Shown here piece by piece: positions 15,875 to 24,883 of a stretch of DNA of 64,000 nucleotides; position 1 is the first letter of the stretch, and each line of letters opens with the position of its first letter. The notes below the pieces were generated by a model that saw only the letters and a program-made list of their open reading frames with translations, did not search any database and was not told the DNA's origin. Source of the stretch: an uncultured Bryobacterales bacterium (lineage in GTDB: Bacteria; Acidobacteriota; Terriglobia; Bryobacterales; Bryobacteraceae); NCBI GenBank assembly GCA_937959285.1, contig CALGAR010000045.1:1-64000 (forward strand), read 5' to 3'. A program made the translations under genes and the position numbers.

Positions 15875-16608
15875 AGATCTCGGCGACGCTGATTACATTT
15901 AACGAAGAGCGAAACATCGCAAGGGCGATCGAGAGCCTGCGCTGCTGCGACGAGATTGTCGTGGTCGACAGCGGATCGAGCGACCGTACCGTTGAGATCG
16001 CATCGAAGCTCGGCGCACGAGTGATCGAGAGCTACTGGCGCGGGTATGCGGGCCAAAAGAATCTGGCATCGGAGCAAGCCAGCTATGATTGGATCCTGTC
16101 GCTCGATGCGGACGAATCGCTCAGCGAGTCGCTGGAGGCGGAGATCTGGCAACTGAAGAAGACGGGGCCGTCCTACGATGCATACACCATGCCGCGCCTG
16201 GCGCAATATCTGGGCCGTTGGATTCTCCATTCCGGCTGGTATCCGGACAGGAAGGTGAGGCTGTTTGACCGCCGGAAGGCCCGGTGGGTAGGAGATTTCG
16301 TGCATGAGTCCGTGCGGGTGGATGGGCGGGTGGGCCACCTGCAGTCCAATCTCCTTCATTTCACCTGCGGCTCTCTTTCGGAGCACCTGAAATCGATGGA
16401 CCGGTATACGACGCTGGCAGCCGAGCAACTGGTTGCTCTGAATCAGCCGGTCCGGTGGCACCACCTGCTGCTCAATCCGCCTTGGACGTTCTTCCGGACG
16501 TACTTTTTGAAGCGTGGTTTCCTGGACGGGCCCGAGGGACTTGCAATCGCCTATATGGCGGCCCTTTATAACTTCCTGAAGTATGCCAAAGCGAAAAATA
16601 TGAGCTGA
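15871..16608 (+). CDS. Family 2 glycosyltransferase (WaaE/KdtX-like)
   Basis: A 245-residue inverting GT-A glycosyltransferase. The N-terminal nucleotide-sugar fold is plain: ISATLITFNEERNIARAIES, EIVVVDSGSSDRTVEIA and the metal-binding WILSLDADESLSE. The rest (LGRWILHSGWYPDRKVRLFDR and HHLLLNPPWTFFRTYFLKRG) resembles the lipopolysaccharide-core beta-1,4-glucosyltransferase group. It probably acts at the inner membrane face on a lipid-linked glycan. It overlaps the preceding gene by 4 bases and the next by 1, consistent with one operon. Confidence 0.88.
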   Translation: MKISATLITFNEERNIARAIESLRCCDEIVVVDSGSSDRTVEIASKLGARVIESYWRGYAGQKNLASEQASYDWILSLDADESLSESLEAEIWQLKKTGPSYDAYTMPRLAQYLGRWILHSGWYPDRKVRLFDRRKARWVGDFVHESVRVDGRVGHLQSNLLHFTCGSLSEHLKSMDRYTTLAAEQLVALNQPVRWHHLLLNPPWTFFRTYFLKRGFLDGPEGLAIAYMAALYNFLKYAKAKNMS

Positions 16609-17510
16609 TGCGAATCCTTCACCTCGACAGCGGCGCCGGGATGCGAGGCGGGCAGTGGCAGGTCTATCATCTGCTGCGCGGTCTTGCCAGGGCGGGGCAC
16701 TCAGTCCTGCTGCTTGCTCCTCCTTCGTCGCCCTTGTTTGAGAAGGCGGCTGCAAAAGGGCTGCCCGTCGAGCCCCTGAGCTGGAGCCGCCTCCTGGCGC
16801 GTTCCGCGCGCTTCGACCTCGTGCATGCGCACGACGCCCGCTCGCACACGCTTGCGGCCCTGTTTTCCCGCGCTCCGCTGCTGGTCTCCCGTCGCGTCGC
16901 GTTTCCCGTCAAAGGAACCTGGGCATCGCGGTGGAAGTACGGCAGGCCCGTTCATTACATTGCAATTTCGGAAACAGTGAAGGAGTGCCTGCGGGCAGCG
17001 GGACTCCCCGAGACTCGCATTAGCGTTGTTTTTGACGGTGTTGAGCTACCGGACACGCCCGGATTTTCCGAGCACGGCCCCATCCTGACACTGGCCTCCG
17101 AGGATCCGGGGAAAGGCGCGGCGCTTGTACAGGAAGCGGCGCGTCTGGCCGGCGTGGCCGTGAAGCCTTCCAGCGACCTGCCGCGCGACCTCCGGAACGC
17201 ACGGCTCTTTGTCTACGTCAGCGAGCAGGAGGGGCTTGGATCGGCCGCCCTGCTTGCGATGGCCGCCGGCGTGCCCGTTGTTGCCAGCGCTGTGGGCGGG
17301 TTGCGTGAGATAGTGATCGACGGGTTTACTGGGTTCGTGACCGAAAATCGCCCGGAATGCATCGCAGCCGTGATGAAGCGAGCGCTAACAGATGTGGAGG
17401 CGTGCAGGAACATCTCCCGTCTCGCCCGGCGGCAGGTCGAGGAGAAATTCTCCCTGGAGGCGATGGTGATGGGCACACTTTCGGTTTATGAAAAGGTTCT
17501 CTCATGCTAG
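16608..17510 (+). CDS. Family 4-type glycosyltransferase
   Basis: A 300-residue GT-B glycosyltransferase, somewhat shorter than the usual ~370. The N-terminal acceptor domain shows MRILHLDSGAGMRGGQWQVY and FDLVHAHDARSHTLAAL. The C-terminal donor motif is SEQEGLGSAALLAMAAGVPV with VGGLREIVIDGFTGF; the Glu-x7-Glu pattern is reduced because the second Glu position is replaced by a small residue. The acceptor is presumably a cell-envelope lipid or LPS-core sugar, from context. The start overlaps the previous stop (TGATG) and its end overlaps the prepilin peptidase gene by 7 bases. Confidence 0.85.
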   Translation: MRILHLDSGAGMRGGQWQVYHLLRGLARAGHSVLLLAPPSSPLFEKAAAKGLPVEPLSWSRLLARSARFDLVHAHDARSHTLAALFSRAPLLVSRRVAFPVKGTWASRWKYGRPVHYIAISETVKECLRAAGLPETRISVVFDGVELPDTPGFSEHGPILTLASEDPGKGAALVQEAARLAGVAVKPSSDLPRDLRNARLFVYVSEQEGLGSAALLAMAAGVPVVASAVGGLREIVIDGFTGFVTENRPECIAAVMKRALTDVEACRNISRLARRQVEEKFSLEAMVMGTLSVYEKVLSC

Positions 17511-18322
17511 AAGCGGTGTTGGCCTTCCTGGGCGGATTGCTCATTGGAAGCTTCCTGAATGTGTGCATCTACCGCATGCCGCGCGACCTCTCCGTTGTGC
17601 GCCCGCGATCGTTCTGCCCGCAGTGCAAAAAGATGGTCGCCTGGTACGACAACATCCCGGTAGTGAGCTATCTGCTACTAAGGGGGCGCTGCCGCCATTG
17701 CCAGCGAAGCATCCCTGTTCGCTACCCGGCCGTCGAGCTGCTGACGGGCCTGCTGTTTGCCCTGGTCGTGATGCTGCACGGACCAACCCTTGCAGCTCTG
17801 AAGATGTGGCTTTTTGCCGCACTCGTCGTGGGTCTGATATTCACCGACCTCGAAGAACGCATTCTTCCCGACGAATTTACGTTGGGCGGAACGCTGGCTG
17901 CGCTGGTGATTGCGGCGATTGTGCCGATGCCGCCCGGATTTCTCAGCCTCTTTGTTCCGCCGGGATTTCCGCTGGTTTGGCTGTCGCTCGGGGAAGCTGT
18001 CCTTGGGGCCGTGGTTGCGAGCGGCGCTTTGTGGACGGTCGGAAAGGCATATGAATTGCTTCGGAAAAGAGAGGGGCTTGGGTTTGGCGATGTGAAGATG
18101 GTGGCTATGATCGGCGCCTTCCTGGGACTCTCAGGAGCGCTGTTCACCCTGGTCCTGGGGTCGGTCCTTGGCTCCGTCGCCGGGCTCGCCTACATCCTCG
18201 TGACGCGGAAGGATGCTTCGACGTATCAACTGCCCTACGGCTCCTTTCTGGGCGCTGCCACGCTTGTCGTTGCGGTGATCGGCGACGCGCTGCTCGCCTG
18301 GTACCTGGGACTCGGCCGCTGA
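17504..18322 (+). CDS. pilD: Type IV prepilin peptidase / N-methyltransferase
   Basis: A 272-residue polytopic aspartic protease (family A24) that cleaves and N-methylates type IV prepilin-like proteins. The N-terminal methyltransferase-type domain (GSFLNVCIYRMPRDLSVVRP) carries both zinc-binding CxxC pairs, CPQC (38-41) and CRHC (63-66). The catalytic Asp residues are in FTDLEERILPDE (D115) and GLGFGDVKM. Full length for the two-domain form. The start lies 7 bases inside the preceding glycosyltransferase gene. No pilin genes are in this window. Confidence 0.94.
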   Translation: MLEAVLAFLGGLLIGSFLNVCIYRMPRDLSVVRPRSFCPQCKKMVAWYDNIPVVSYLLLRGRCRHCQRSIPVRYPAVELLTGLLFALVVMLHGPTLAALKMWLFAALVVGLIFTDLEERILPDEFTLGGTLAALVIAAIVPMPPGFLSLFVPPGFPLVWLSLGEAVLGAVVASGALWTVGKAYELLRKREGLGFGDVKMVAMIGAFLGLSGALFTLVLGSVLGSVAGLAYILVTRKDASTYQLPYGSFLGAATLVVAVIGDALLAWYLGLGR

Positions 18323-18373
18323 TTTCGCAGGGAATCTGAAAGGAGTGTTGTTGTAAGATTAAGGCTTACCTTG

Positions 18374-19210
18374 ATGCAGGCTTTACTGGACTCACTTAAG
18401 CCGGGGGAACCGGACTGGCAGCTTGCTACCGCGATCGACCCGGACCGCCTTCCGGCTCACGTAGCCATCATCATGGATGGAAATGGCCGGTGGGCCAAGC
18501 GTCGAAACATGCCGCGTGTTGCGGGGCACAAGGCAGGTGTGGAGCCGGTTAGGATTGCTGTCGAAACCTGCGCCCGTCTGGGCATCCAGGCGCTCACACT
18601 GTATGCCTTCTCGATCGAGAACTGGAAGCGCCCGCGGGCCGAGGTAGAAACTCTGTGGCGTCTCCTGAGGTACTACCTGCGTCAGGAACTCCCGACGCTG
18701 CTTGAAAACGACGTCCGCCTGTACGCCATCGGGCGGGTGGAAGCTCTTCCGCCCGCAGTGCTGCGCGAACTGGAATATGCGGTTGAGGCCACCAGCCGCA
18801 ACCGCGGCTTGCGGGTCAACCTGGCGATCAACTATGGCGGCCGCGCGGAGCTGGTTGACGCCGTGAATCATCTCATTGAAGAAGCGCGTCTGGAAGGGCG
18901 CCTCTCCGACTTCCGGATCGATGAGGAGGCCATTTCCTCCCGCCTTTACACGGCCGGGATTCCCGATCCCGACTTGCTGATTCGTACGTCGGGGGAAATG
19001 CGCATTAGCAACTTCCTCCTGTGGCAGATTGCCTACTCCGAACTCTACGTAACCGATACCTGCTGGCCGGATTTCAAGCGCAAGGACCTTCTGCGCGCGG
19101 TACTGGACTACCAGAAGCGTGATCGCCGCTTCGGCGGATTAAATTCCCACCGGGACTCGGCGGGCGATGCCGATGAGGATCTGGTAGAGGCGATCGGTCT
19201 CACTTCCTGA
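18374..19210 (+). CDS. uppS: Undecaprenyl diphosphate synthase
   Basis: 278 residues; cis-prenyltransferase that makes the C55 lipid carrier for peptidoglycan and polysaccharide synthesis. The catalytic motif HVAIIMDGNGRWAKRR and the signatures YAFSIENWKRP, INYGGRAELVDA, DPDLLIRTSGEMRISNFLLW and AYSELYVTDTCWPDF are all present. ATG at 18374 is chosen over TTG at 18371. A possible ribosome-binding site AAGGAG lies ~30 bases upstream, too far to act on this start. The stop overlaps cdsA by 1 base (TGATG), an arrangement common in bacteria because both serve envelope lipid synthesis. Confidence 0.97.
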   Translation: MQALLDSLKPGEPDWQLATAIDPDRLPAHVAIIMDGNGRWAKRRNMPRVAGHKAGVEPVRIAVETCARLGIQALTLYAFSIENWKRPRAEVETLWRLLRYYLRQELPTLLENDVRLYAIGRVEALPPAVLRELEYAVEATSRNRGLRVNLAINYGGRAELVDAVNHLIEEARLEGRLSDFRIDEEAISSRLYTAGIPDPDLLIRTSGEMRISNFLLWQIAYSELYVTDTCWPDFKRKDLLRAVLDYQKRDRRFGGLNSHRDSAGDADEDLVEAIGLTS

Positions 19211-19983
19211 TGAAGAGAATTCTGACCGGCGCCGTTCTCGCGGTCGTTTTTACCTGGGTCATCACAGGTGCGCCTTACTGGCTTTTTCTGGTTGTCCTCC
19301 TAGCGGTCGCTTGCTTCTGCTATTACGAGTTCACCGGAATTGTTGCTGCGCATGGAATCCGGCGTCCCGGACCGATTGGCTACGCCGCGGGCATCGTGCT
19401 GGTGATGGCGCCGCCCGATATCGCCATCGTAACGATCATGACGCTGGTGTTCCTCGCAATGGCGCTACGCGTCTCTGATCTGCGAGGTGCGCTCCCCTGC
19501 GCTGCCGCCACACTGCTCGGTGTGGTCTATATTTTCGGCGCCTGGCGGCTGGCCATCGCGATTCGCATGATCGATCCGGCCTGGCTCCTCTTTGCGCTCG
19601 CGATCAACTGGCTGGGCGATACGGCCGCTTATTACACGGGCAGGACCCTTGGCCGGCACCGTCTGGCGCCTGTAATCAGCCCCGGGAAGACCTGGGAGGG
19701 CTCCATCGGGTCCGTTGCTGCTTCGGTGCTGTTTGGCGTGCTCTACCTTGGATACTTCGCGCCGTCCGTGGGAACTGTGGAGGCGGTCCTGCTGTCCGCG
19801 GCTGCCAATGTCGCGGGACAGTTCGGCGACCTTGCCGAATCAGGGCTCAAGCGCGGAGCCGGCTTGAAAGACAGCGGGACGATTTTGCCGGGTCACGGCG
19901 GCTGGCTCGATCGTGTCGACTCTAGCCTGTTTTCCGTGCCCGTTGTTTACGTGTTGATGGTTCAGCTTGGGATTCGTCAGTGA
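19210..19983 (+). CDS. cdsA: Phosphatidate cytidylyltransferase
   Basis: A 257-residue polytopic inner-membrane enzyme forming CDP-diacylglycerol from phosphatidate and CTP, the entry to phospholipid synthesis. The family signature near the C-terminus is intact: SPGKTWEGSIGSVAAS, QFGDLAESGLKRGAGLKDSG and LPGHGGWLDRVDS. Seven or so hydrophobic spans precede and surround it. It starts on the last base of uppS and closes the operon. Its end overlaps the convergent VWA gene by 7 bases, leaving no room for a dedicated terminator. Confidence 0.96.
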   Translation: MKRILTGAVLAVVFTWVITGAPYWLFLVVLLAVACFCYYEFTGIVAAHGIRRPGPIGYAAGIVLVMAPPDIAIVTIMTLVFLAMALRVSDLRGALPCAAATLLGVVYIFGAWRLAIAIRMIDPAWLLFALAINWLGDTAAYYTGRTLGRHRLAPVISPGKTWEGSIGSVAASVLFGVLYLGYFAPSVGTVEAVLLSAAANVAGQFGDLAESGLKRGAGLKDSGTILPGHGGWLDRVDSSLFSVPVVYVLMVQLGIRQ

Positions 19984-21215
19984 ACCGACCGCGTCTTCCG
20001 GTTCATGTAGTCCATCAATAGGTACTGCCCCAGAGTGTAGGGCGTCGTGAAATAGGCCTTCCCGCGGCAGAGTTCGGTCACTTTCTGGACGAAATTCACC
20101 AGCCCGTAGTCGCTCGCCAGCATGAAGGTGTTGATCAAGATTCCCTGGCGCTTGCAGCGGTTCACTTCCTCGAGGGTGCGGCTGATGACGAGGGGGTCGA
20201 GGCCGAATGCGTTGCGGTACATCCGGCCGTCTTCGAGCGTCAGCGCGGAGGGCTTGCCGTCGGTGATCATGATGATCTGCTTCATGTCCTTGCGTTCCTG
20301 GTTGAGCAGGCGCTGCGCAAGGATGAGGCCGTCGCGCGTGTTGGTGTAGTAGGGGCCTACCTGAACCCGCGCCAGTTCCGATAGCCGCAGTTCTTCCGCG
20401 GAGTCATGGAACAGGACGAGGCGCAGGGAATCGCCAGGATACTGCGTGCGGATCAGGTGGGCCAGAGCCATTGCAACCTTCTTCGCCGGCGTGAAGCGAT
20501 CCTCTCCATAGAGGATCATGCTGTGGCTGCAGTCCAGCATCAGAACGGTTGCGCAGGAACTCTGATACTCGGCCTGGTGCACATGAAGGTCCGAGTACTC
20601 GAGGTTGATGGGTACTTTGAGTCCTTCTCTCTTGAGGGCAGAGAAGAGCGTCTCGCTGATGTCGATATTCAGTGTGTCGCCGAATTCGTATGCCTTTGGC
20701 GCTCCTCCCGCCTCAATACCGGTTGCCATGTCGCGTGTGTCATGGGCGCCGAAGCTCGCCCTCCCGAGAGAGCCCAGCAGGTCCTTCAGGGCTTTGAAGC
20801 CGAGGAAGTCAATGCTCTTGTCAGTGACTTCGACGGTCAGCTTGCCTTCCGGTCCGTACTGGCCGGGACGGCCGGGCTGCTGCTCCTGCTGGTCACTGTT
20901 GACCGTGAGATAGCCTTCGTCGACCATCTTCTGGACCAGACGATTCAGGAGCTGGTCCATGTCCTCAGCGGACATTCTTTCAAGCTGCTGGCGGACACTC
21001 TCGGCCCGGTCCCGGTCGAACATTTCGCCTTGCTCGAGGGCACGCTGCAAGGCTTGCTTCAGCTCTTCGAGGGTATGCTGATTCCACTCGCTGAACTGCA
21101 TGTACTGCCGCTGGAATCCGCTTTCCAGGAAGAAGTCGGACAGGGCCTTGAGCAAATCCTCGGCTTCAATGCCGAGGTCTTCGCCCGTATAGCGAGAGTA
21201 CTTGATCCAGCGCAT
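19977..21215 (-). CDS. VWA-domain protein (partner of MoxR/chelatase-type ATPase)
   Basis: A 412-residue cytoplasmic protein with an N-terminal helical, Gln/Glu-rich region (residues ~20-110) and a C-terminal von Willebrand A domain. The MIDAS motif DCSHS is at 228-232, with QIIMITDGKPSAL downstream. Such proteins pair with AAA+ ATPases, as in CobN/CobT, ChlD/ChlI and MoxR systems, to insert metals or remodel proteins. The ATPase is encoded directly upstream (gap 11 bases), so the two are one operon. The client is unknown; no chelatase large subunit is nearby. Confidence 0.85.
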   Translation of the reverse strand: MRWIKYSRYTGEDLGIEAEDLLKALSDFFLESGFQRQYMQFSEWNQHTLEELKQALQRALEQGEMFDRDRAESVRQQLERMSAEDMDQLLNRLVQKMVDEGYLTVNSDQQEQQPGRPGQYGPEGKLTVEVTDKSIDFLGFKALKDLLGSLGRASFGAHDTRDMATGIEAGGAPKAYEFGDTLNIDISETLFSALKREGLKVPINLEYSDLHVHQAEYQSSCATVLMLDCSHSMILYGEDRFTPAKKVAMALAHLIRTQYPGDSLRLVLFHDSAEELRLSELARVQVGPYYTNTRDGLILAQRLLNQERKDMKQIIMITDGKPSALTLEDGRMYRNAFGLDPLVISRTLEEVNRCKRQGILINTFMLASDYGLVNFVQKVTELCRGKAYFTTPYTLGQYLLMDYMNRKTRSVH

Positions 21216-21226
21216 GGAGCGCCTCC

Positions 21227-22726
21227 TCAGTTAAACTGCCGCCTGCTGCCTCCTGGCCGCCGGGGCTCCGGTTCCGGAGTTACCGTCTCGCGTTTCCGAT
21301 CGTCAGCGATAAAGCCTCGCTCTTCGCTCCGGCTGATGCGCTTATGAGCGTAGAGTCCTTCGAGCAGGAACTCGGCCGCTGAGGCGCGCGCCGCGTCCGG
21401 ATCGTTCGGTCCGATCCCCAGGGGTCCCAGCTTATCCATGAGGCCTTGGATGGAATTGAGCTGCTTCACCATTTCAGCGCCGCTGAGAGATTCATCCAGG
21501 CGCAGCGAACCGCCGAGATCGAACCACTGAATGATCTGCGACATATTCGCGCCTTCGAAGTAGCTGGAGTAGACTTTTCCGACTGCTGTGCGGATCAGCT
21601 CCTTCGCAATGTAGTCGCTACCCTTCAGCTCTCCCTCATACTCGAGCTCGAGCTTGCCGGTGATGGAAGGTAAAGCGGCATAGATATCCAGAACGCGGGG
21701 AACAGCGAGTTTCTCGCGATTCTTCAAGGCACGCCGCTCGGCATTTGACACCACGTTCTCCAAAACGGAGATCGGCAGCCTCTGCGACACGCCTGAGCGC
21801 TTATCAACGCGCTTGTCTTCACGGGCCAGAAAGGCCAGCGACTCGACAACTTCGCGAATGTAATTGGGTATACGTAATTCCAGAGAATCGCCTCGCTTTG
21901 TCCAGGACTCCTGCTGCGTAATGGCAATCCCTTGCGCGAGGGTTAGCGGGTAATGAGTGCGGATCTCGCTGCCGATTCGATCCTTCAGAGGCGTGATGAT
22001 CTTACCCCGCGCTGTGTAGTCTTCGGGATTCGCAGTGAATACGAGCATCACGTCCAGCGGCAGGCGGACAGGATAGCCCTTGATCTGGACATCCCCTTCC
22101 TGCATGATGTTAAACAATCCGACCTGGATTTTGCCGGCGAGGTCCGGGAGCTCGTTGATCGCAAAAATGCCACGATTGGATCGAGGCAGCAGCCCATAAT
22201 GAACTGTTAACTCATCGGAGAGAGTGTTCCCGCGCCGGGCCGCCTTGATCGGGTCGATGTCGCCGATCATATCCGCGATCGTTACGTCGGGGGTTGCGAG
22301 TTTCTCCACGTAACGCTGCTCGCGGCTCAGCCACGATATGGGTGTATCGTCGCCCAACTCGGCAATCGTGTTCTGGCACGATTTGCAGATCGGGCGATAA
22401 GGATTGTCGTTGATCTCACAACCAGCGATAACCGGAACCGCCTCGTCAAGCAGGGTGGTGAGCATCCGGATGAGGCGGGTCTTGGCTTGGCCGCGCAATC
22501 CCAAAAGGATGAAATTGTGCCGCGAGAGGATCGCATTCACGATCTGCGGAACAACGGTATCTTCGTAGCCGACGATGCCTGGAAAAAGCTCGCCGCCCTT
22601 CTGCAGCTTGCAGATCAGGTTGCTGCGCAGCTCGTCCTTGACGGTGCGCGTGCTCAGATGTTCTTCTGAGAATTGGCTCTGGCGGAGGGCGCCCAAGGTT
22701 TGCGGCAGGTCCCAGTGTTTGCTCAT
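21227..22726 (-). CDS. AAA+ ATPase of the MoxR/magnesium-chelatase type
   Basis: 499 residues. The Walker A motif is a variant, GLRGQAKT (76-83), and Walker B is GIFAINELPDL (186-196) with a helix-2 insert region typical of the chelatase clade (GDVQIKGYPVRLPLDVMLVF). A Cys cluster, C103, C114 and C117 (GCEIND...PICKSC), sits between Walker A and B and could bind metal. The C-terminal ~100 residues (MSQIIQWFDLGGSLRLDESL) have no family I recognise. A strong GGAGG ribosome-binding site precedes the ATG. It is the first gene of a two-gene operon with the VWA protein. It likely remodels or metallates an unknown client. Confidence 0.87.
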   Translation of the reverse strand: MSKHWDLPQTLGALRQSQFSEEHLSTRTVKDELRSNLICKLQKGGELFPGIVGYEDTVVPQIVNAILSRHNFILLGLRGQAKTRLIRMLTTLLDEAVPVIAGCEINDNPYRPICKSCQNTIAELGDDTPISWLSREQRYVEKLATPDVTIADMIGDIDPIKAARRGNTLSDELTVHYGLLPRSNRGIFAINELPDLAGKIQVGLFNIMQEGDVQIKGYPVRLPLDVMLVFTANPEDYTARGKIITPLKDRIGSEIRTHYPLTLAQGIAITQQESWTKRGDSLELRIPNYIREVVESLAFLAREDKRVDKRSGVSQRLPISVLENVVSNAERRALKNREKLAVPRVLDIYAALPSITGKLELEYEGELKGSDYIAKELIRTAVGKVYSSYFEGANMSQIIQWFDLGGSLRLDESLSGAEMVKQLNSIQGLMDKLGPLGIGPNDPDAARASAAEFLLEGLYAHKRISRSEERGFIADDRKRETVTPEPEPRRPGGSRRQFN

Positions 22727-22778
22727 GACACCTCCCAGCCCGATCTATCCGCGATTGTAGCAGACGTATTTGTGAGAC

Positions 22779-22871
22779 AACGGTTTGACCATCGTCCACG
22801 GCGACCGCTGCTGACGGGCATGTTGATAACAACGATCACGTACGTTGGACGCTGTTCTTCACCAAACCGTT
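22779..22871. promoter_or_regulatory. Inverted repeats in the divergent MoxR/TrmB promoter region
   Basis: AACGGTTTG (22779-22787) has a perfect 9-bp complement CAAACCGTT at 22863-22871. Between them, CAACG (22830-22834) and CGTTG (22843-22847) form a second, shorter dyad with an 8-base spacer. The 235-bp divergent gap suggests shared regulation, perhaps by the TrmB-like protein itself. This is inference from position only. Confidence 0.3.
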
Positions 22872-22961
22872 CCTAAGCATAACCCGAATCAAATTTCCGA
22901 GTAACACTGTTCTCGCCAACTTTGATGAAGCGTGATATCGTAGGGGACCGAAGGTTTGAGG

Positions 22962-23825
22962 ATGAAGCAAGACTTGCCTGAGATGGATTTTCAGCGATTC
23001 TGGCGCAGGCTTCAGCAGATTGGGTTGAATGCCTACGAGGCCCGGTCCTACCTGGTTCTGGTGGGTCATCCACGGTTTAAAGCCCTGGAACTCGCCGCTC
23101 GGTCGCATGTGCCGAGACAGAAGATCTACGAGGTTCTTGACAGTCTCGTGGAAAAAGGTTTCGCGCAGGTCGTCCAGGAAAAGACGAAACTTTTCTCTGC
23201 CGTCGAACCGAGTCTCGCGATACCCAACTATCTGGCGCGCCGGGAGCAGCAGCTAAAGCAGGAGCTGGCCGAGCAGAGCCGGATGGCAAACGGTCTTGTC
23301 GATGACCTGAAGGCTGCCTACTCGGAAGGACAAGGCGGACGAGGTACGCTCGATTATCTTCGAATCGTCAGCGAGCCGGGACAAACCGCAACGCAGTACC
23401 GGCAGATGCTTCACGACGTACAGACGGAGTATGTCGAATTTTCGCGACCTCCGTATGCCGTTGACCCGCTGGACGAGCAGCTGGTCCGCCAGGCACGAAG
23501 CCGCGGAGTGAGGTGCCGTATTCTTCTCGAGGCTGGTACGCTCGATCCGGGGTACCAGGCGAGGCTGGCTGAGTACAGCGCAGCGGGGGTGGAGGTCCGG
23601 TTTGTCGACTCCCTTCCAATGAAGCTCGCCGTGTTCGACGGAGCCCAGGGACTGATTGCGTTGCTCGATCCGGTCATCACGAAGCCCACGTGGACTTCGG
23701 TCGTCTTCAGCCACTCCGGCCTCGCGGCCGCGATGATGCTATTGTTTGAAGATCGCTGGAGAGCAGCTTCGGCAAGTATGGCCGCCTCTGGAACTGTAAG
23801 CGGGAGATACGTCGAGGCGCCTTAA
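22962..23825 (+). CDS. TrmB-like transcriptional regulator
   Basis: A ~287-residue regulator with an N-terminal winged helix (LQQIGLNAYEARSYLVLVG, LELAARSHVPRQKIYEVLDS, LVEKGFAQVV) and an HKD/PLD-like C-terminal ligand domain (DYLRIVSEPGQTATQYRQML and RSRGVRCRILLEAG). This is the TrmB arrangement, best known from archaeal sugar regulators and also found in bacteria. ATG at 22962 is preferred over TTG at 22956. It is divergent from the MoxR-type operon across a gap with inverted repeats, and convergent with the glycosyltransferase gene (4-base overlap). Targets and inducer unknown. Confidence 0.85.
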   Translation: MKQDLPEMDFQRFWRRLQQIGLNAYEARSYLVLVGHPRFKALELAARSHVPRQKIYEVLDSLVEKGFAQVVQEKTKLFSAVEPSLAIPNYLARREQQLKQELAEQSRMANGLVDDLKAAYSEGQGGRGTLDYLRIVSEPGQTATQYRQMLHDVQTEYVEFSRPPYAVDPLDEQLVRQARSRGVRCRILLEAGTLDPGYQARLAEYSAAGVEVRFVDSLPMKLAVFDGAQGLIALLDPVITKPTWTSVVFSHSGLAAAMMLLFEDRWRAASASMAASGTVSGRYVEAP

Positions 23826-24802
23826 CGGGTGCCGTCCGTCACCTGCGGCTCGCCGCGCCGGGTACGAATCTCGCGGATGGCGTAAATCCGCCGGCCCTGA
23901 CTCTCGAAGTACGTCCGCATGAGAATCTCGCCGAGAAGACCGGCGCCGAACATCATCAGCCCGGCCTGAAGCAGAATTGCGCCGGCGATCATGAGCGGGC
24001 CGTGCTCGGTCATAATGTGGTGTCCCGCCAGCTTATACAGGATCAGATAGGCGAGAATCAGCGTGCCTAACGCAGTCGCCGCTAAGCCGATCTTACCGAA
24101 AAAGTGCATCGGCCGCGTGAAATAGGTCAGCAGGAAGCGGATCGTCACAATGTCAAACAGGACGCGAAACGTCCGCCCGAGACCGTAATGAGATCCGCCG
24201 GCAATCCGGGGGACATTCTTGATCGGCACCTCGGCGACGCGAGCTCCGTAAAAGCTGGCCAGGGCGGGAATAAAGCGGTGCAACTCCCCGTAGAGATTGA
24301 TGTCTTTGATAATCTCCGAGCGATAGGCCTTAAAGGTTGTGCCGAAATCGTGCAGCTTCACCCCGGAGGCCTTCCACATCATCCAGTTTGCAATGCGGGA
24401 CGGGAGCTTACGCGTCAGCGCATTGTCGATACGGTGCTTACGCCAGCCCGAGGCGATGTCATACCCCTCTTCGATCTTGGCGAGCAGCGCCGGAATATCT
24501 TCCGGCTCATGCTGTAAGTCGCCGTCGAGGGAAACAATGACGTCGCCTTGTGCTTCGTCGAATCCGGCGGCGAGAGCCGCCGTCTGCCCGAAATTGCGCC
24601 GGAGCCGGATGATCTTCAGGTGCCCGTCGGTCTCCACCAAATTGGACAGCAGGTCAAAACTGCGGTCTGTGGAGGCGTCATCGACAAAGATGATCTCGTA
24701 GGGCTTTTGCAGCGACTCCAGGACGGACGTCAGACGGTCGTATAGCGGCAGGAGCGCGGGCTCCTCGTTATGGATCGGAATGACGATGGAAAGGAATTTC
24801 AA
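23822..24802 (-). CDS. Membrane-bound family 2 glycosyltransferase (polyprenyl-phosphate type)
   Basis: 326 residues. The GT-A domain has SIVIPIHNEEPALLPLYDRL, YEIIFVDDASTDRSFDLL, RNFGQTAALAAGFDEAQGD and the DxD region SLDGDLQHEPEDI. Two C-terminal transmembrane segments follow (FGKIGLAATALGTLILAYLI and MIAGAILLQAGLMMFGAGLL). This is the dolichol/undecaprenyl-phosphate sugar transferase architecture (GtrB/ArnC-like). It loads a sugar onto undecaprenyl phosphate for export across the inner membrane. It ends convergently in a 4-base overlap with the TrmB-like gene and is divergent from the aldo/keto reductase gene. Confidence 0.9.
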   Translation of the reverse strand: MKFLSIVIPIHNEEPALLPLYDRLTSVLESLQKPYEIIFVDDASTDRSFDLLSNLVETDGHLKIIRLRRNFGQTAALAAGFDEAQGDVIVSLDGDLQHEPEDIPALLAKIEEGYDIASGWRKHRIDNALTRKLPSRIANWMMWKASGVKLHDFGTTFKAYRSEIIKDINLYGELHRFIPALASFYGARVAEVPIKNVPRIAGGSHYGLGRTFRVLFDIVTIRFLLTYFTRPMHFFGKIGLAATALGTLILAYLILYKLAGHHIMTEHGPLMIAGAILLQAGLMMFGAGLLGEILMRTYFESQGRRIYAIREIRTRRGEPQVTDGTR

Positions 24803-24883
24803 ATTTATAGATTATCAACTGCTGCAAGTAAATGCTGCATGGGGCGCCAGTCATGTTCCGGGGGAATCGCTACAATCGGAGAA

